Of a stretch of 61,403 nt of DNA, positions 25,898 through 36,098 are shown in pieces. The stretch spans positions 1 through 61,403 of the forward strand of contig CACFNH010000005.1 of assembly GCA_902567685.1 (NCBI GenBank), written 5' to 3'. The stretch is from an uncultured Pelagibacteraceae bacterium. GTDB lineage: Bacteria; Pseudomonadota; Alphaproteobacteria; Pelagibacterales; Pelagibacteraceae. How positions within the stretch are numbered: the first letter of the stretch is position 1; each line of letters opens with the position of its first letter. A program made the translations under genes and the position numbers. The notes under the pieces were generated by a model. The model was not told where the DNA came from, ran no database searches, and saw only the letters and a list, made by a program, of their open reading frames with translations.

Positions 25898-27559
25898 TTA
25901 AATTCTAGCAATATTTATATTTGTGTATGGTTTTTTTCCAGTTTTTGCTTTCACAATTCTTCTACAATTCTGTTTTAATGATTCGATTAAATTTTTTTCT
26001 TGATTTTTGTTTCCTAGGGAAAATGTTCTACAAATATTTGATATTTCGTCTTCCATATCAAAAATAAAAGTTTCGCTTACTTCATCTTCAGGTATACCTT
26101 TATAAGAAATTACGGGTTTTTTAATCTTACCATTGTTTGTAACTATCAAGGTTACCTCTAAATAACCATTTAAAGATAAATTTTTCCTATCTTTAATAGA
26201 TTTAGAGTCTTCGCTTACACCAACAGAACCATCCAAATACATTCTGCCGGATGGAGCCTTGTCAACAATTTCAGGTTCATTACCAGGATATAATCTCACT
26301 ATATCTCCATTTTCAATTTGTAGGGTTTGAGGAATCTGCATTTCTTTAGCAAAATTAACATGTTCGATCATGTGTCTATGTTCTCCATGAACTGGTATTA
26401 TGCATTTTGGTTTCACCCAACCATACATATCTTTTAAATCGTCTCTATTTGGGTGTCCTGATACATGCACAAAAGCATTCTCTTCAGTAATTATTTCAAT
26501 ATTTTTTTTGACTATTTCATTATGCAATTGATATAATTTTTTTTCATTTCCAGGGATTATTTTTGAAGAAAAAATAATTGTATCACCTGACTCTAAAAAA
26601 ACTTCTGGATGAGTTTCATTTATAATTCTTTTCATCGCACCCATAGGTTCTCCCTGGCTTCCAGTGCACAAATATATAATTTTATTTCTTGATACTTTTT
26701 TTGCGTCTTTTGGATCAATTGGATTTATAATATCTTTCAAATAACCGCATTGTTTTGCGGCTTTATATATTCTGTTCATTGAACGTCCTACTAAAGAAAT
26801 CTGTCTATTAGTTTTTTTTGCACAATAAAAAATTGACTCCATTCTAGCTACATTTGATGCAAAAGATGTTACGATTATTCTTTTATCCTTTTTTTCCATT
26901 ATCTTTAATAAACTTTCTCTTACATCGGACTCTGATCCTGCCCTGCCTGGGCTGAAAACGTTTGTTGAATCACATACCATTGCTATGACATTTTTTTTTC
27001 CTATTTCTCTTAATTTCTTTTCGTCTATATTATTTCCAATTAGAGGATTGGGGTCCACTTTCCAGTCTCCAGTATGAAGCACTAATCCAGCTGGGGTCTT
27101 TATGCTCAAACCATTAGGCTCAAGAATTGAATGAGTCAAAGTTACAAAATCTATTTCAAATGGACCTAGTTCAATTCTCCCATTTAATTGAACTATTTCT
27201 AAACTTTTTGATATATCAATTTTTTTCTCTTTAAATTTTTCTTTGATAAGTACTGCAGTAAAAGGTGTGGCATAAATCTTACATTTTAATTCTGGCCAGA
27301 TATGAGCTACTGATCCAATATGATCTTCATGAGCGTGGGTAAGAACAATTCCAAGAAGATCCTCTTTTTTTTCTAAAATAAATCCAGGATCTGGATAAAT
27401 AAGATCAATTCCAGGTATTGAGTCGTCTGCAAATGTTACGCCCATATCAACTATTATCCATTTTTGATCATCTTCTTTTCCATAAGCATACAGGTTCATA
27501 TTCATTCCAATTTCACCTGATCCGCCTAAAGGACAAAAAATAAATTGTGCTTTTTTCAT
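25898..27559 (-). CDS. rnj: Ribonuclease J
   Basis: A metallo-beta-lactamase and beta-CASP ribonuclease that processes and degrades RNA with endo- and 5'-3' exonuclease activity. The 553-residue protein has the zinc motif THAHEDH (His75, His77, Asp79, His80), TGDWKVDP, beta-CASP motifs (CDSTNVFSPGRAGSE, IIPGNEK, HVSGHPNRDD) and PVHGEHRH. It overlaps coaX by four bases, and the coaX-rnj-proS order is typical of alphaproteobacteria. Confidence 0.94.
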   Translation of the reverse strand: MKKAQFIFCPLGGSGEIGMNMNLYAYGKEDDQKWIIVDMGVTFADDSIPGIDLIYPDPGFILEKKEDLLGIVLTHAHEDHIGSVAHIWPELKCKIYATPFTAVLIKEKFKEKKIDISKSLEIVQLNGRIELGPFEIDFVTLTHSILEPNGLSIKTPAGLVLHTGDWKVDPNPLIGNNIDEKKLREIGKKNVIAMVCDSTNVFSPGRAGSESDVRESLLKIMEKKDKRIIVTSFASNVARMESIFYCAKKTNRQISLVGRSMNRIYKAAKQCGYLKDIINPIDPKDAKKVSRNKIIYLCTGSQGEPMGAMKRIINETHPEVFLESGDTIIFSSKIIPGNEKKLYQLHNEIVKKNIEIITEENAFVHVSGHPNRDDLKDMYGWVKPKCIIPVHGEHRHMIEHVNFAKEMQIPQTLQIENGDIVRLYPGNEPEIVDKAPSGRMYLDGSVGVSEDSKSIKDRKNLSLNGYLEVTLIVTNNGKIKKPVISYKGIPEDEVSETFIFDMEDEISNICRTFSLGNKNQEKNLIESLKQNCRRIVKAKTGKKPYTNINIARI

Positions 27560-28314
27560 AATAATAAATCTTTATAAACTTTAATTATTCCTTTTACGGT
27601 TATATTATCATCTATGATAGATTTTTTTTTAATATGTTTTTTAAATAATCTAGAATAACCACCTGTTAATATAACTTTGTACTTAAAATTACTGCTAGAA
27701 ATAATTTTATCAATTATACTGTTTATTAATCCTTTGTATCCCCATAAAAATCCTGAATTGAGAGCATCTTCTGTATTTCTGCCATAACTTTTTGCATTAG
27801 ATTTTAAGTTTATTAACGGCAGTAATGCTGTTGATTTGTTTAAATTAATAATTGATAGTTTTATACCAGGAGCAATAACGCCACCATCATAAATTCCTGG
27901 TTTTTTTACAACATCAAAAGTTGTAGCAGTGCCGAAATCTACTATTAAACAATCTTTTTTATATAGATAATAAGCTCCAATAGCATTTGCTATTCGATCA
28001 GAGCCTATTTGTTTAAAATTATCTATATTTAGTTTAATCATCTTGCTAACTTTTAATTCTTTAATTTCATGCGTTTTATATTTTTTAACTTGTAAATAAG
28101 ATTTAATATTTTTGTAAATAGGTGGAACAACACTTGAAAATAAAATTTTTCTATTAATATTTTTTATAAGAAAATTTTTTAAAAAAAAAAGTAAATATTT
28201 TTTTTTATATAGTTTATTTGTCTCAATACTTTTTGACCTTATAATCTTAAATTTATCATTCAATAAAGTTATTTTTGTTAATGTATTTCCTATATCACCT
28301 ACTAAATATTTCAT
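27556..28314 (-). CDS. coaX: Type III pantothenate kinase
   Basis: Phosphorylates pantothenate, the first step of coenzyme A synthesis. The 252-residue ASKHA-fold protein shows the phosphate-binding VGDIGNTLTK at the N-terminus, IGSDRIANAIGAYYLY, VDFGTATTFDVV, GVIAPGI and VILTGGYS, all CoaX motifs. It overlaps birA and rnj by four bases each. Confidence 0.93.
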   Translation of the reverse strand: MKYLVGDIGNTLTKITLLNDKFKIIRSKSIETNKLYKKKYLLFFLKNFLIKNINRKILFSSVVPPIYKNIKSYLQVKKYKTHEIKELKVSKMIKLNIDNFKQIGSDRIANAIGAYYLYKKDCLIVDFGTATTFDVVKKPGIYDGGVIAPGIKLSIINLNKSTALLPLINLKSNAKSYGRNTEDALNSGFLWGYKGLINSIIDKIISSSNFKYKVILTGGYSRLFKKHIKKKSIIDDNITVKGIIKVYKDLLL

Positions 28315-28853
28315 AAAATTTTTCTACTCTTTTTAAAATTTAAAATTACCTTTTCATAAGCTGATTTAATCTTTATCAAAATTTCATCGTTTCTTATAAT
28401 ATGATTTGAACATGTTGACAAAGATATTGAGCTAACGTTTTTATTTTTAGGTGCCTTTTTGGTGTTAATTCCTATTCCTATAATTAAAAATCTCTTGTTC
28501 TTATGTTCTATAACTTCTTGAAGTATACCGCATAACTTTCTTTTTTTTATCAACAGATCATTTGGCCATTTTATTGATATCTTGTATCTTGAATATTTTG
28601 ATAAAATATTTTTTATAATGCGTGGGCTTAATAAAGAAAATTTTTCTGCTCTTGTGTTTTTTTTAATATCAAAAAATATTGATATAAAAAGATTTCCCTT
28701 TTCAGATATCCATTTTTTTCCCATTGTTCCTCTGCCTTTTGTTTGTCTTTTTGTTGTAATAATACAAGGAAAAAATTTATCTTTTTTTATTAACTTAACA
28801 GCTTCATCATTAGTACTTTTTACACTTTTAAATTTTATTATTTTTAGATTCAT
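28311..28853 (-). CDS. birA: Biotin--[acetyl-CoA-carboxylase] ligase, catalytic domain only
   Basis: Attaches biotin to carrier proteins. The 180-residue protein has KSTNDEAVKL, the biotinyl-AMP loop KGRGTMGKKW, NLFISIFF, KWPNDLLIKKRKLCGILQE and IIGIGINT. It lacks the N-terminal helix-turn-helix of the bifunctional BirA repressor, so it should act only as an enzyme. The C-terminal domain is also reduced. Overlaps of one base with nuoN and four with coaX fix its ends. This gene after nuoN is standard alphaproteobacterial order. Confidence 0.9.
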   Translation of the reverse strand: MNLKIIKFKSVKSTNDEAVKLIKKDKFFPCIITTKRQTKGRGTMGKKWISEKGNLFISIFFDIKKNTRAEKFSLLSPRIIKNILSKYSRYKISIKWPNDLLIKKRKLCGILQEVIEHKNKRFLIIGIGINTKKAPKNKNVSSISLSTCSNHIIRNDEILIKIKSAYEKVILNFKKSRKIL

Positions 28854-30268
28854 TAATAATCAAATGCTAAATTCACTATGCTGTTTAAAGCTGCAGGATA
28901 TAAGAAAAAGGTTATTAATATAAAGCAACTCAAAAAAATTGTACCTGTGATATTAATATTTTTAATTTGATCCAATGGTTTAATAAGATTATCAAAATAA
29001 ATTATTTTAATTATTCTTAGATAATAAAAAGCTGATATAACAGTCGTAAGTAATCCAATAATAGCTAAAACATACATTTCGCTTTCAATTACAGACATAA
29101 AAACATAAAACTTGGCAAAAAAACCTCCTAAAGGAGGTATTCCAGCTAATGAAAATAAAATAATTAAAAATGAGATTGCCAAGAGTGGGTGTCTTTTTGA
29201 AATACCTGACAAATCTTTAATTTCTTCTGTGTATTTCCCGTCTTTTTTCATTAAAAATATGCATGCAAAAACACCGATATTCATTACAACATAAATAGTT
29301 ATATAGACTATTGAGCTTTTATACCCTGAGATCGTTCCTGTTGCCACACCGGCTAGTGCGTAACCTATATGTCCTATAGAACTATAAGCTATTAATCTTT
29401 TAATATTGTTTTGTCCTATTGCTGCAACTGCACCCAATATCATTGAAGCAACAGATATAAAAATTATAATAGATTGCCATTCAACCAATATGTTAGCAAA
29501 AGGTGTTTGCATAAATCTTATAATTACTGCTAAACCAGCTACTTTTGGAACGACTGAAAAAAAACTTGTTACAGATGTAGGTGAGCCTTCATATACATCT
29601 GGAGTCCACATATGAAAAGGAACCGCTGAAACTTTAAATGCTAAACCTACAAGAATAAATACCATTGCAAAAATTGAACCAGTGCTATCTGGATCTATCT
29701 GTGAATTGATAATTTCAAAATTTGTAGATCCAGTAAAACCATAAAGTAAAGAACAGCCATATAGTAGTAAGCCTGATGAAAGAGCACTTAATACAAAATA
29801 TTTAACTCCTGCTTCTGTAGATCTTGTATTATCTCTGTCTATTGCTGCTAAAATATAAAGAGCTAAAGATTGTAATTCTAAGCCAAGATAAAAAAGTATT
29901 AAATCATTAGAACTCACCATAAAAAACATACCTAAAATAGCTAAAAGGATAATTATAGGATATTCAAACTTTGAAATATTGTTTTCTTTGATAAAAAGTT
30001 GCGATGAATATAAAACAAAAATACTTCCAAGCAAAATTAGAATTTTAATAAAATTTCCATAAGAGTCTCTTACAAAGCTTTCAGAAAAGATTTTAATAGA
30101 TGTGTTGTCGTTATTAAAAATAATTAATATTAGTATAATTAAAGACAAAAATGAGAGATTTGTAACTAAATTATAACTTTTGTTAACAAAAACTCCAACC
30201 ATCAGAATAAAAAATATAGAAATAGATAGAAAAATTTCAGGAAGTAATATGTTTAAATTATTTATCAT
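28853..30268 (-). CDS. nuoN: NADH-quinone oxidoreductase subunit N
   Basis: Antiporter-like proton-pumping subunit of complex I, 471 residues with about 14 membrane segments. Motifs include LILFYLGLELQSLALYIL, the amphipathic region VPFHMWTPDVYEGSPT, and NNIKRLIAYSSIGHIGYAL with the lysines of the proton path. It is the last gene of the nuoA-N operon, overlapping nuoM by four bases. Confidence 0.96.
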   Translation of the reverse strand: MINNLNILLPEIFLSISIFFILMVGVFVNKSYNLVTNLSFLSLIILILIIFNNDNTSIKIFSESFVRDSYGNFIKILILLGSIFVLYSSQLFIKENNISKFEYPIIILLAILGMFFMVSSNDLILFYLGLELQSLALYILAAIDRDNTRSTEAGVKYFVLSALSSGLLLYGCSLLYGFTGSTNFEIINSQIDPDSTGSIFAMVFILVGLAFKVSAVPFHMWTPDVYEGSPTSVTSFFSVVPKVAGLAVIIRFMQTPFANILVEWQSIIIFISVASMILGAVAAIGQNNIKRLIAYSSIGHIGYALAGVATGTISGYKSSIVYITIYVVMNIGVFACIFLMKKDGKYTEEIKDLSGISKRHPLLAISFLIILFSLAGIPPLGGFFAKFYVFMSVIESEMYVLAIIGLLTTVISAFYYLRIIKIIYFDNLIKPLDQIKNINITGTIFLSCFILITFFLYPAALNSIVNLAFDY

Positions 30269-31761
30269 TTGCCTGCTTTAAGATGATGGATTAAATCTTT
30301 TTGATAGTTATCGAGTAGGTCATTTACTGAAACATTCATAGTGTCTAACAATGGATCTGGATAAAATCCAAAAACAATTATAAAAATAACTAGTACAGAT
30401 AATATTGTTCCCTCTAAAAAATTGATATCTTTTAAAGCCTTAATTTCTTGATTTTTTACATCTCCAAAAATTACTCTTTTAGATAACCAAAGCATATAAG
30501 CAGCAGCTAAGACAACACCTATAGTAGCCAGCAATCCAATTAAATAATTTTTTTTAAAAACTCCAATTAAAATTAAAAATTCTCCTAAAAAACCCGTAGT
30601 TCCTGGTAACCCTAACGCAGCTAAAGCAAAAATTATGAAAATTAATGAGTACTTTGGAATATAATTTACTACTCCACCATAAAAATTTATAAGTCTTGAG
30701 TGAGTTCTATCATAAAGAACACCTACGCTCAAAAAAAGAGCTGCTGATATTAATCCATGGCTTATCATTTGATATATGCTTCCATCGAGACCTTGTTTTG
30801 TAAAAGTAAATATTCCAAGAGTAACGTATCCCATGTGAGCTACCGATGAATATGCTATTAATTTTTTCATATCTTCCTGCATTAAAGCAACTAACGATGT
30901 ATAAATAATTGCAACAACACTTAAAAAATAAATTAATGGAACAAAATATTCTGATGCTACAGGAAACATGCCTATTGAAAATCTTAAAAAGCCGTATCCT
31001 CCCATTTTTAGAAGTATGGCTGCCAAGATAACTGAGCCGGCTGTTGGTGCCTCTACATGAGCGTCTGGCAACCAAGTATGAACAGGCCACATTGGCATTT
31101 TAACAGCAAAAGAACTAAAGAATGCTAGCCACAATATATGTTGATATTCTTTAGGAATTCTAATCTTATAAATTTCAACTAAATCTGTTGTTCCTGTTAA
31201 CCAGTAAATTGTTATTATTGCTACTAGCATTAATACAGAACCCAGCAATGTATAAAGAAAAAATTTGAAAGCTGAATAAACTCTTCTAGGTCCACCCCAA
31301 ACTCCAATAATTAAAAACATGGGTATTAAACCAGCCTCAAAAAAGAGATAAAAAATAACAAGATCAAGAGAAGAAAAAACTCCTATCATGAAAGTTTCTA
31401 AAATTAATATTGCAATTAAAAACTCTTTAACTCTTTCTTTTACGCTATTAATACATGAAATAATGCAGATTGGGGCTATGAGGGCTGTAAGGATAATAAA
31501 TAATATAGAAATACCATCAATTCCCAACTTAAATTTTATTAGACCACTTATCCAATTTTTTTCTTCAACAAATTGAAATCCAGAAAAATCTCTGTCAAAT
31601 AAACTCCATAAAAACAAACATAAAATTAAATTAGCTAAACTAGTAAATAAAGAAACATAAACTGCACTTTTGTTATTTTCTTTATCATCTTTGAATAAAA
31701 AAATAAATATAGCGCCTAACAATGGTAAAAAAATTATTGATGAAAGAATCGGAAAATTCAT
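30265..31761 (-). CDS. nuoM: NADH-quinone oxidoreductase subunit M
   Basis: Proton-pumping membrane subunit of complex I, 498 residues and about 14 membrane segments. Motifs include FYLFFEAGLIPMFLIIG with the key Glu, PVHTWLPDAHVEAPT and EDMKKLIAYSSVAHMGYVT. It lies one base after nuoL and overlaps nuoN by four. Confidence 0.96.
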   Translation of the reverse strand: MNFPILSSIIFLPLLGAIFIFLFKDDKENNKSAVYVSLFTSLANLILCLFLWSLFDRDFSGFQFVEEKNWISGLIKFKLGIDGISILFIILTALIAPICIISCINSVKERVKEFLIAILILETFMIGVFSSLDLVIFYLFFEAGLIPMFLIIGVWGGPRRVYSAFKFFLYTLLGSVLMLVAIITIYWLTGTTDLVEIYKIRIPKEYQHILWLAFFSSFAVKMPMWPVHTWLPDAHVEAPTAGSVILAAILLKMGGYGFLRFSIGMFPVASEYFVPLIYFLSVVAIIYTSLVALMQEDMKKLIAYSSVAHMGYVTLGIFTFTKQGLDGSIYQMISHGLISAALFLSVGVLYDRTHSRLINFYGGVVNYIPKYSLIFIIFALAALGLPGTTGFLGEFLILIGVFKKNYLIGLLATIGVVLAAAYMLWLSKRVIFGDVKNQEIKALKDINFLEGTILSVLVIFIIVFGFYPDPLLDTMNVSVNDLLDNYQKDLIHHLKAGK

Positions 31762-31762
31762 T

Positions 31763-33670
31763 TTAATTTAATATCAAGAAAGTTATTAATAAGGACAAAC
31801 CAATAAGCATTACAAATGCATAGTCATAAATGTATCCACTTTGAAATTGCACAGCCTTATTAGAAATAAGTTTTACAATTTTTGAAATTCCATTAGGACC
31901 AAATCTATCAATAGTATTTTCATCTCCTTTTTTCCAAAAGAATAGTCCCATTTTTTTTATTGGAATTACAAAAATAAATTCATAAATTTGGTCTATGTAC
32001 CACTTATTAAGTAAAAAATTGTAAAGCAATTTGTTATTTTCTGTAAATTTGTCTAAAATTTTTCTATTTGATATAAAAATGTAATAAGAAATAGGTATAG
32101 CAGATACAACAAGTATTGGTGTGAAAAGTAAAAACCATAAAGGAGGATGTTCATAGTTTATTTCTTGAAGAAAAAATATTGAACTTTCCCAAAAATTTTT
32201 ATTTTCACTTCCAATAAATAAATCTTTAAATATATAACCTGAAAATATTGCTCCTAAAGCTAAAAAAGCTAAAGGTATAAGCATTACTAATGGGGACTCA
32301 TGAGTTTCCTTTAATGATAAATTTTTATTCATATATTTTCCATGAAAAGTCTTAAACATTAATCTCCAAGAATAAATTGCTGTTAGAAAAGCTGTGAATA
32401 TTCCAATATAAGCTGCAAAATTTCCAATCAATGAATGTTTGGAATAAGCAAATTCAATTATTGCATCTTTAGAATAAAAACCAGACAAAAAAGGAAATCC
32501 TGTCAAAGCTAATGTTCCAACTAGCATTAAAAACCAGGTATATGGAAGTTGTCTCCAAACTCCGCCCATATTTCTTATATCTTGATCGTCTTTAAAAGCA
32601 TGTATTACTGAACCTGATCCTAAAAATAATAATGCTTTAAAAAAAGCATGGGTAAATAAATGAAACATTGCTATATGGTAAGCGCCTACACCCGCTGCAA
32701 AAAACATGTAACCCAATTGACTACATGTTGAATAAGCTATGATTCTTTTTATATCGTTCTGTACTAAAGCTACTGAGGCAGCAAATATTGCGGTTATACC
32801 TCCTACTATTGTAATAACATTCAGAGCTATCTCTGAATATTCAAATATTGGAGAGCATCTTACAATTAAAAAAACTCCAGCCGTCACCATAGTTGCAGCA
32901 TGGATTAATGCAGAAACAGGTGTTGGTCCTTCCATAGCGTCTGGTAACCAAGTGTGGAGCAAAAATTGTGCAGATTTTCCCATTGCGCCAATAAATAAGA
33001 AAAGACAAATTGCCGTAATTAAATTAATTTCAAAACTTAAAAAATTGATTTCTTTATTAGTAATTTGTGGAACTAATTGAAAAACTTCATCATAATTAAT
33101 GGTACCAAAATGATAAAATATAAGAAAAATACCTACAGCTAAGCCAAAATCACCAACTCTATTCACAATAAATGCTTTGATCGCTGCATTATTGGCAGAA
33201 TTTCTCTTATACCAAAATCCAATTAGCAGATATGAGCATAATCCAACTCCTTCCCATCCAAAAAATAACTGTAAGAAATTATCCGACACAACTAGAGCCA
33301 ACATTGAAAATGTAAACAAAGATAAATAAGACATGAATCTTGGTTTATGAGGATCGTGTTTCATGTATCCAATTGAATAAATATGAACTAATGAAGAAAC
33401 TAGAGTAACAACTACAAGCATGATTGAACTAAGGGGGTCTATCTTAATTGACCAATTTGCTACAAAACTACCAGAATTAACCCATTCAAATATTTTATAG
33501 TTTCCATAATTTCCTGTTTTTACCCCGTTGTAAAAAATAATAATTGATAATATTCCTGACGCACAAACAAAAAAACAAGTAGCTAATTCTGAAAAAAAAT
33601 TACCTAAACGTTTTCCAAAATATCCTATTATTGAACCTAATAATGGTAAAAATAATACTGCGTATTCCAT
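31763..33670 (-). CDS. nuoL: NADH-quinone oxidoreductase subunit L
   Basis: Distal proton-pumping subunit of complex I, 635 residues, with antiporter-type membrane segments plus the long C-terminal lateral helix region. Motifs: LQLFFGWEGVGLCSYLLIGF, LLHTWLPDAMEGPTPVSALI and NDIKRIIAYSTCSQLGYMF. The start directly follows the nuoK stop. Confidence 0.96.
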   Translation of the reverse strand: MEYAVLFLPLLGSIIGYFGKRLGNFFSELATCFFVCASGILSIIIFYNGVKTGNYGNYKIFEWVNSGSFVANWSIKIDPLSSIMLVVVTLVSSLVHIYSIGYMKHDPHKPRFMSYLSLFTFSMLALVVSDNFLQLFFGWEGVGLCSYLLIGFWYKRNSANNAAIKAFIVNRVGDFGLAVGIFLIFYHFGTINYDEVFQLVPQITNKEINFLSFEINLITAICLFLFIGAMGKSAQFLLHTWLPDAMEGPTPVSALIHAATMVTAGVFLIVRCSPIFEYSEIALNVITIVGGITAIFAASVALVQNDIKRIIAYSTCSQLGYMFFAAGVGAYHIAMFHLFTHAFFKALLFLGSGSVIHAFKDDQDIRNMGGVWRQLPYTWFLMLVGTLALTGFPFLSGFYSKDAIIEFAYSKHSLIGNFAAYIGIFTAFLTAIYSWRLMFKTFHGKYMNKNLSLKETHESPLVMLIPLAFLALGAIFSGYIFKDLFIGSENKNFWESSIFFLQEINYEHPPLWFLLFTPILVVSAIPISYYIFISNRKILDKFTENNKLLYNFLLNKWYIDQIYEFIFVIPIKKMGLFFWKKGDENTIDRFGPNGISKIVKLISNKAVQFQSGYIYDYAFVMLIGLSLLITFLILN

Positions 33671-33982
33671 TTAGCCTTTCATTTCATGAATATCTTCAAC
33701 TCGAATAGATCCTTTGTTTCTATAAAAAACAACTATGATTGCTAATCCGATAGCTGCTTCTGCTGCAGCAACAGTTAATATTAACATAGTAAATATTTGT
33801 CCTACAATATCTCCAGAAAAAATTGAGAAAGAAATAAGATTTATATTTACTGCTAAAAGCAGAAGTTCAACAGACATTAAAATAACAATAATATTTTTTC
33901 TGTTTAAAAATATTCCAATAACACCTAATGAAAAAATAACTGCTCCCAAGGTAAGATAGTGACCTAAACCAATATCAATCAT
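33671..33982 (-). CDS. nuoK: NADH-quinone oxidoreductase subunit K
   Basis: A 103-residue, three-helix membrane subunit at the quinone end of the complex I membrane arm. It shows [13 protein letters not shown] with the conserved Glu, and [19 protein letters not shown] with the second Glu. Overlaps nuoJ by eight bases. Confidence 0.95.
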   Translation of the reverse strand: MIDIGLGHYLTLGAVIFSLGVIGIFLNRKNIIVILMSVELLLLAVNINLISFSIFSGDIVGQIFTMLILTVAAAEAAIGLAIIVVFYRNKGSIRVEDIHEMKG

Positions 33983-34604
33983 CTATTTTAACCCCCTTTT
34001 CAAATTCTACATCTTTCATTTCAACTGATGTTTTTTTTTCTCTGGAAATTTGATTAATATAACTTTGTCTTTTTATATTTTCTCTTTTTCTATAAGTTAA
34101 AACTATTGCACCTATCATAGATAGCAACAAAATGATTCCTGAAATTTGAAAATAAAGAAAATAATCTGTATACATAACGCTCCCTATCAAGTGGGTATTT
34201 GAGATATTCTCACTTACTTGTAGAGTACTGCTACTCATTACATTTGGTTTATATTTCCAGCCTCCAACAACAACTAACAATTCTAAAAGGATTATAATAC
34301 TTACAAATAAACCAGATGGTATATGAGTAGACTTTCTTCCAATAAACCAAGATTGTTTCTGATGGGTTACATTGAGCATCATTACTACAAATAAAAACAA
34401 AACTGCTACAGCTCCAACATAAACAATTAAAATAATTATTCCCAGAAACTCTGCTCCAACCATTATAAATAGGCAGCCAATAGAAATAAAATCTAGTATT
34501 AAGAAAAAAACCGAATTAACTGTACTTCTAGACGTAATGACCATTAACGCAGAAAGTATTGCTACAATGGAGAAGAAATAAAAGAAAAAGGCATGAATAA
34601 TCAT
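33975..34604 (-). CDS. nuoJ: NADH-quinone oxidoreductase subunit J
   Basis: A 209-residue membrane subunit of complex I with five hydrophobic segments. Family motifs are [20 protein letters not shown] and MMLN. The last 45 residues are charged and cytoplasmic. It lies three bases after nuoI and overlaps nuoK by eight. Confidence 0.94.
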   Translation of the reverse strand: MIIHAFFFYFFSIVAILSALMVITSRSTVNSVFFLILDFISIGCLFIMVGAEFLGIIILIVYVGAVAVLFLFVVMMLNVTHQKQSWFIGRKSTHIPSGLFVSIIILLELLVVVGGWKYKPNVMSSSTLQVSENISNTHLIGSVMYTDYFLYFQISGIILLLSMIGAIVLTYRKRENIKRQSYINQISREKKTSVEMKDVEFEKGVKIDD

Positions 34605-34607
34605 TGA

Positions 34608-35093
34608 TTACCTGTATATTTTATCGAGTTTAATATTTTTTTCTAATACGGACTCCCATCGGTCTCCATTATCCAATAATTTTTCTTTATTATAATAAAG
34701 CTCTTCACGAGTCTCGGTGGCAAATTCAAAATTAGGTCCTTGTACAATGGCATCTACTGGACAAGACTCTTGACAGAGACCACAGTAAATACACTTCAGC
34801 ATATCAATGTCATACCTAGTAGTTTTTCTGCTTCCATCTTCTCGTTCTTTTGACTCAATTGTAATAGCCTGAGCAGGGCATACAGCTTCACACAATTTGC
34901 AAGCAATGCACCGTTCCTCTCCATTCGGATATCGTCTAAGAGCGTGTTCTCCTCTAAACCTTGGGCTTATTTTTCCTTTTTCATGGGGGTAATTAATAGT
35001 TTTTTTTCTCTTAAAAATTTCCTTAATAGCAATGAAAAAAGCTGAAACAAACTCAGCTAAAAAAATTGTTTTTAATATTCTATTTAATTTCAT
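34608..35093 (-). CDS. nuoI: NADH-quinone oxidoreductase subunit I
   Basis: Carries two [4Fe-4S] clusters (N6a and N6b) linking the peripheral arm to the quinone site. The 161-residue protein has the two cysteine motifs [12 protein letters not shown] and [12 protein letters not shown], plus [16 protein letters not shown] ahead of the first. Overlaps nuoH by four bases. Confidence 0.96.
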   Translation of the reverse strand: MKLNRILKTIFLAEFVSAFFIAIKEIFKRKKTINYPHEKGKISPRFRGEHALRRYPNGEERCIACKLCEAVCPAQAITIESKEREDGSRKTTRYDIDMLKCIYCGLCQESCPVDAIVQGPNFEFATETREELYYNKEKLLDNGDRWESVLEKNIKLDKIYR

Positions 35094-36097
35094 CCAAAGT
35101 CCTTGGTTGGTAACATGTCAAAGTAAAATAAAAAACTAGCTGTTAAAACAACATATAGCAGAGAGAATGGTAAGAAAATTTTCCAACCAAGCTTCATTAG
35201 TTGATCGTATCTATATCTTGGAACGATTGCCTTTACTATTGAGAATAAAAAAAATAAAAATAATATTTTTAGAACCATCCAAATAGGAGCTGGAATAATA
35301 TCTAATGGATAAATTTCTAAAGGTGGAAGCCATCCTCCTAAGAATAATATTGAACCCATAGCACACATTAGTAATATATTTGCATATTCTCCTAACCAAA
35401 ACATTGCATACATCATTCCAGAGTATTCCGTTTGATAACCTGCAACCAATTCGGCTTCGGCCTCGGGCAAATCAAAAGGAGGTCTATTTGTTTCAGCTAA
35501 AGCAGATATAAAAAATATTACAAACATTGGAAAAAGAGGGATAACAAACCAAATATTTTTTTGTGCTAAAACTATATCAGTTAAGTTCAAAGAACCCACA
35601 CATAACAAGACATTTATTATTATAATTCCTATTGAAACTTCATAAGATACCATTTGAGCAGCTGATCTAATTGAACCAAGAAATGGATACTTTGAATTGG
35701 ATGCCCATCCTCCCATTATAATTCCATAAACTCCAAGTGAAGAAACTGCGAATAAATAAAGTATACCAATATTGATATTCGATAAAACTAAATCTTCACT
35801 TAACGGAATAACTGCCCATGCTACTAATGCTAATGTCATAGTAACAATTGGAGCCAAAATAAATATAATTTTATTTGCACTTGCAGGGATAATGATTTCT
35901 TTAAATATATATTTTAAAGCATCAGCTAAAGTTTGAAACAATCCAAAAGGACCAACAATATTCGGGCCTCTTCTCTTTTGAACAAAACCCCAAACTCTTC
36001 TATCTAGCCAAACTATTAAAGCAACTGAAACCAAAATAGGAATTATAAGAAAAAAAATTTTATACAATTCTTGAATTAAAATATTTAGATATTGCAT
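35090..36097 (-). CDS. nuoH: NADH-quinone oxidoreductase subunit H
   Basis: A 335-residue membrane subunit that forms most of the quinone chamber, with eight hydrophobic segments. Motifs: [58 protein letters not shown] and [13 protein letters not shown]. One base separates it from nuoG. Confidence 0.96.
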   Translation of the reverse strand: MQYLNILIQELYKIFFLIIPILVSVALIVWLDRRVWGFVQKRRGPNIVGPFGLFQTLADALKYIFKEIIIPASANKIIFILAPIVTMTLALVAWAVIPLSEDLVLSNINIGILYLFAVSSLGVYGIIMGGWASNSKYPFLGSIRSAAQMVSYEVSIGIIIINVLLCVGSLNLTDIVLAQKNIWFVIPLFPMFVIFFISALAETNRPPFDLPEAEAELVAGYQTEYSGMMYAMFWLGEYANILLMCAMGSILFLGGWLPPLEIYPLDIIPAPIWMVLKILFLFFLFSIVKAIVPRYRYDQLMKLGWKIFLPFSLLYVVLTASFLFYFDMLPTKDFG

Positions 36098-36098
36098 T

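Noticed and set aside
28311-28853. birA as a pseudogene
   Set aside because: All catalytic motifs are present and both ends overlap neighbouring genes. Single-domain ligases are common.
30710-31090. 126-codon frame on the minus strand inside nuoM
   Set aside because: It overlaps conserved nuoM codons in another frame and its composition (rich in Arg, Ser, Cys) is unlike neighbouring proteins.
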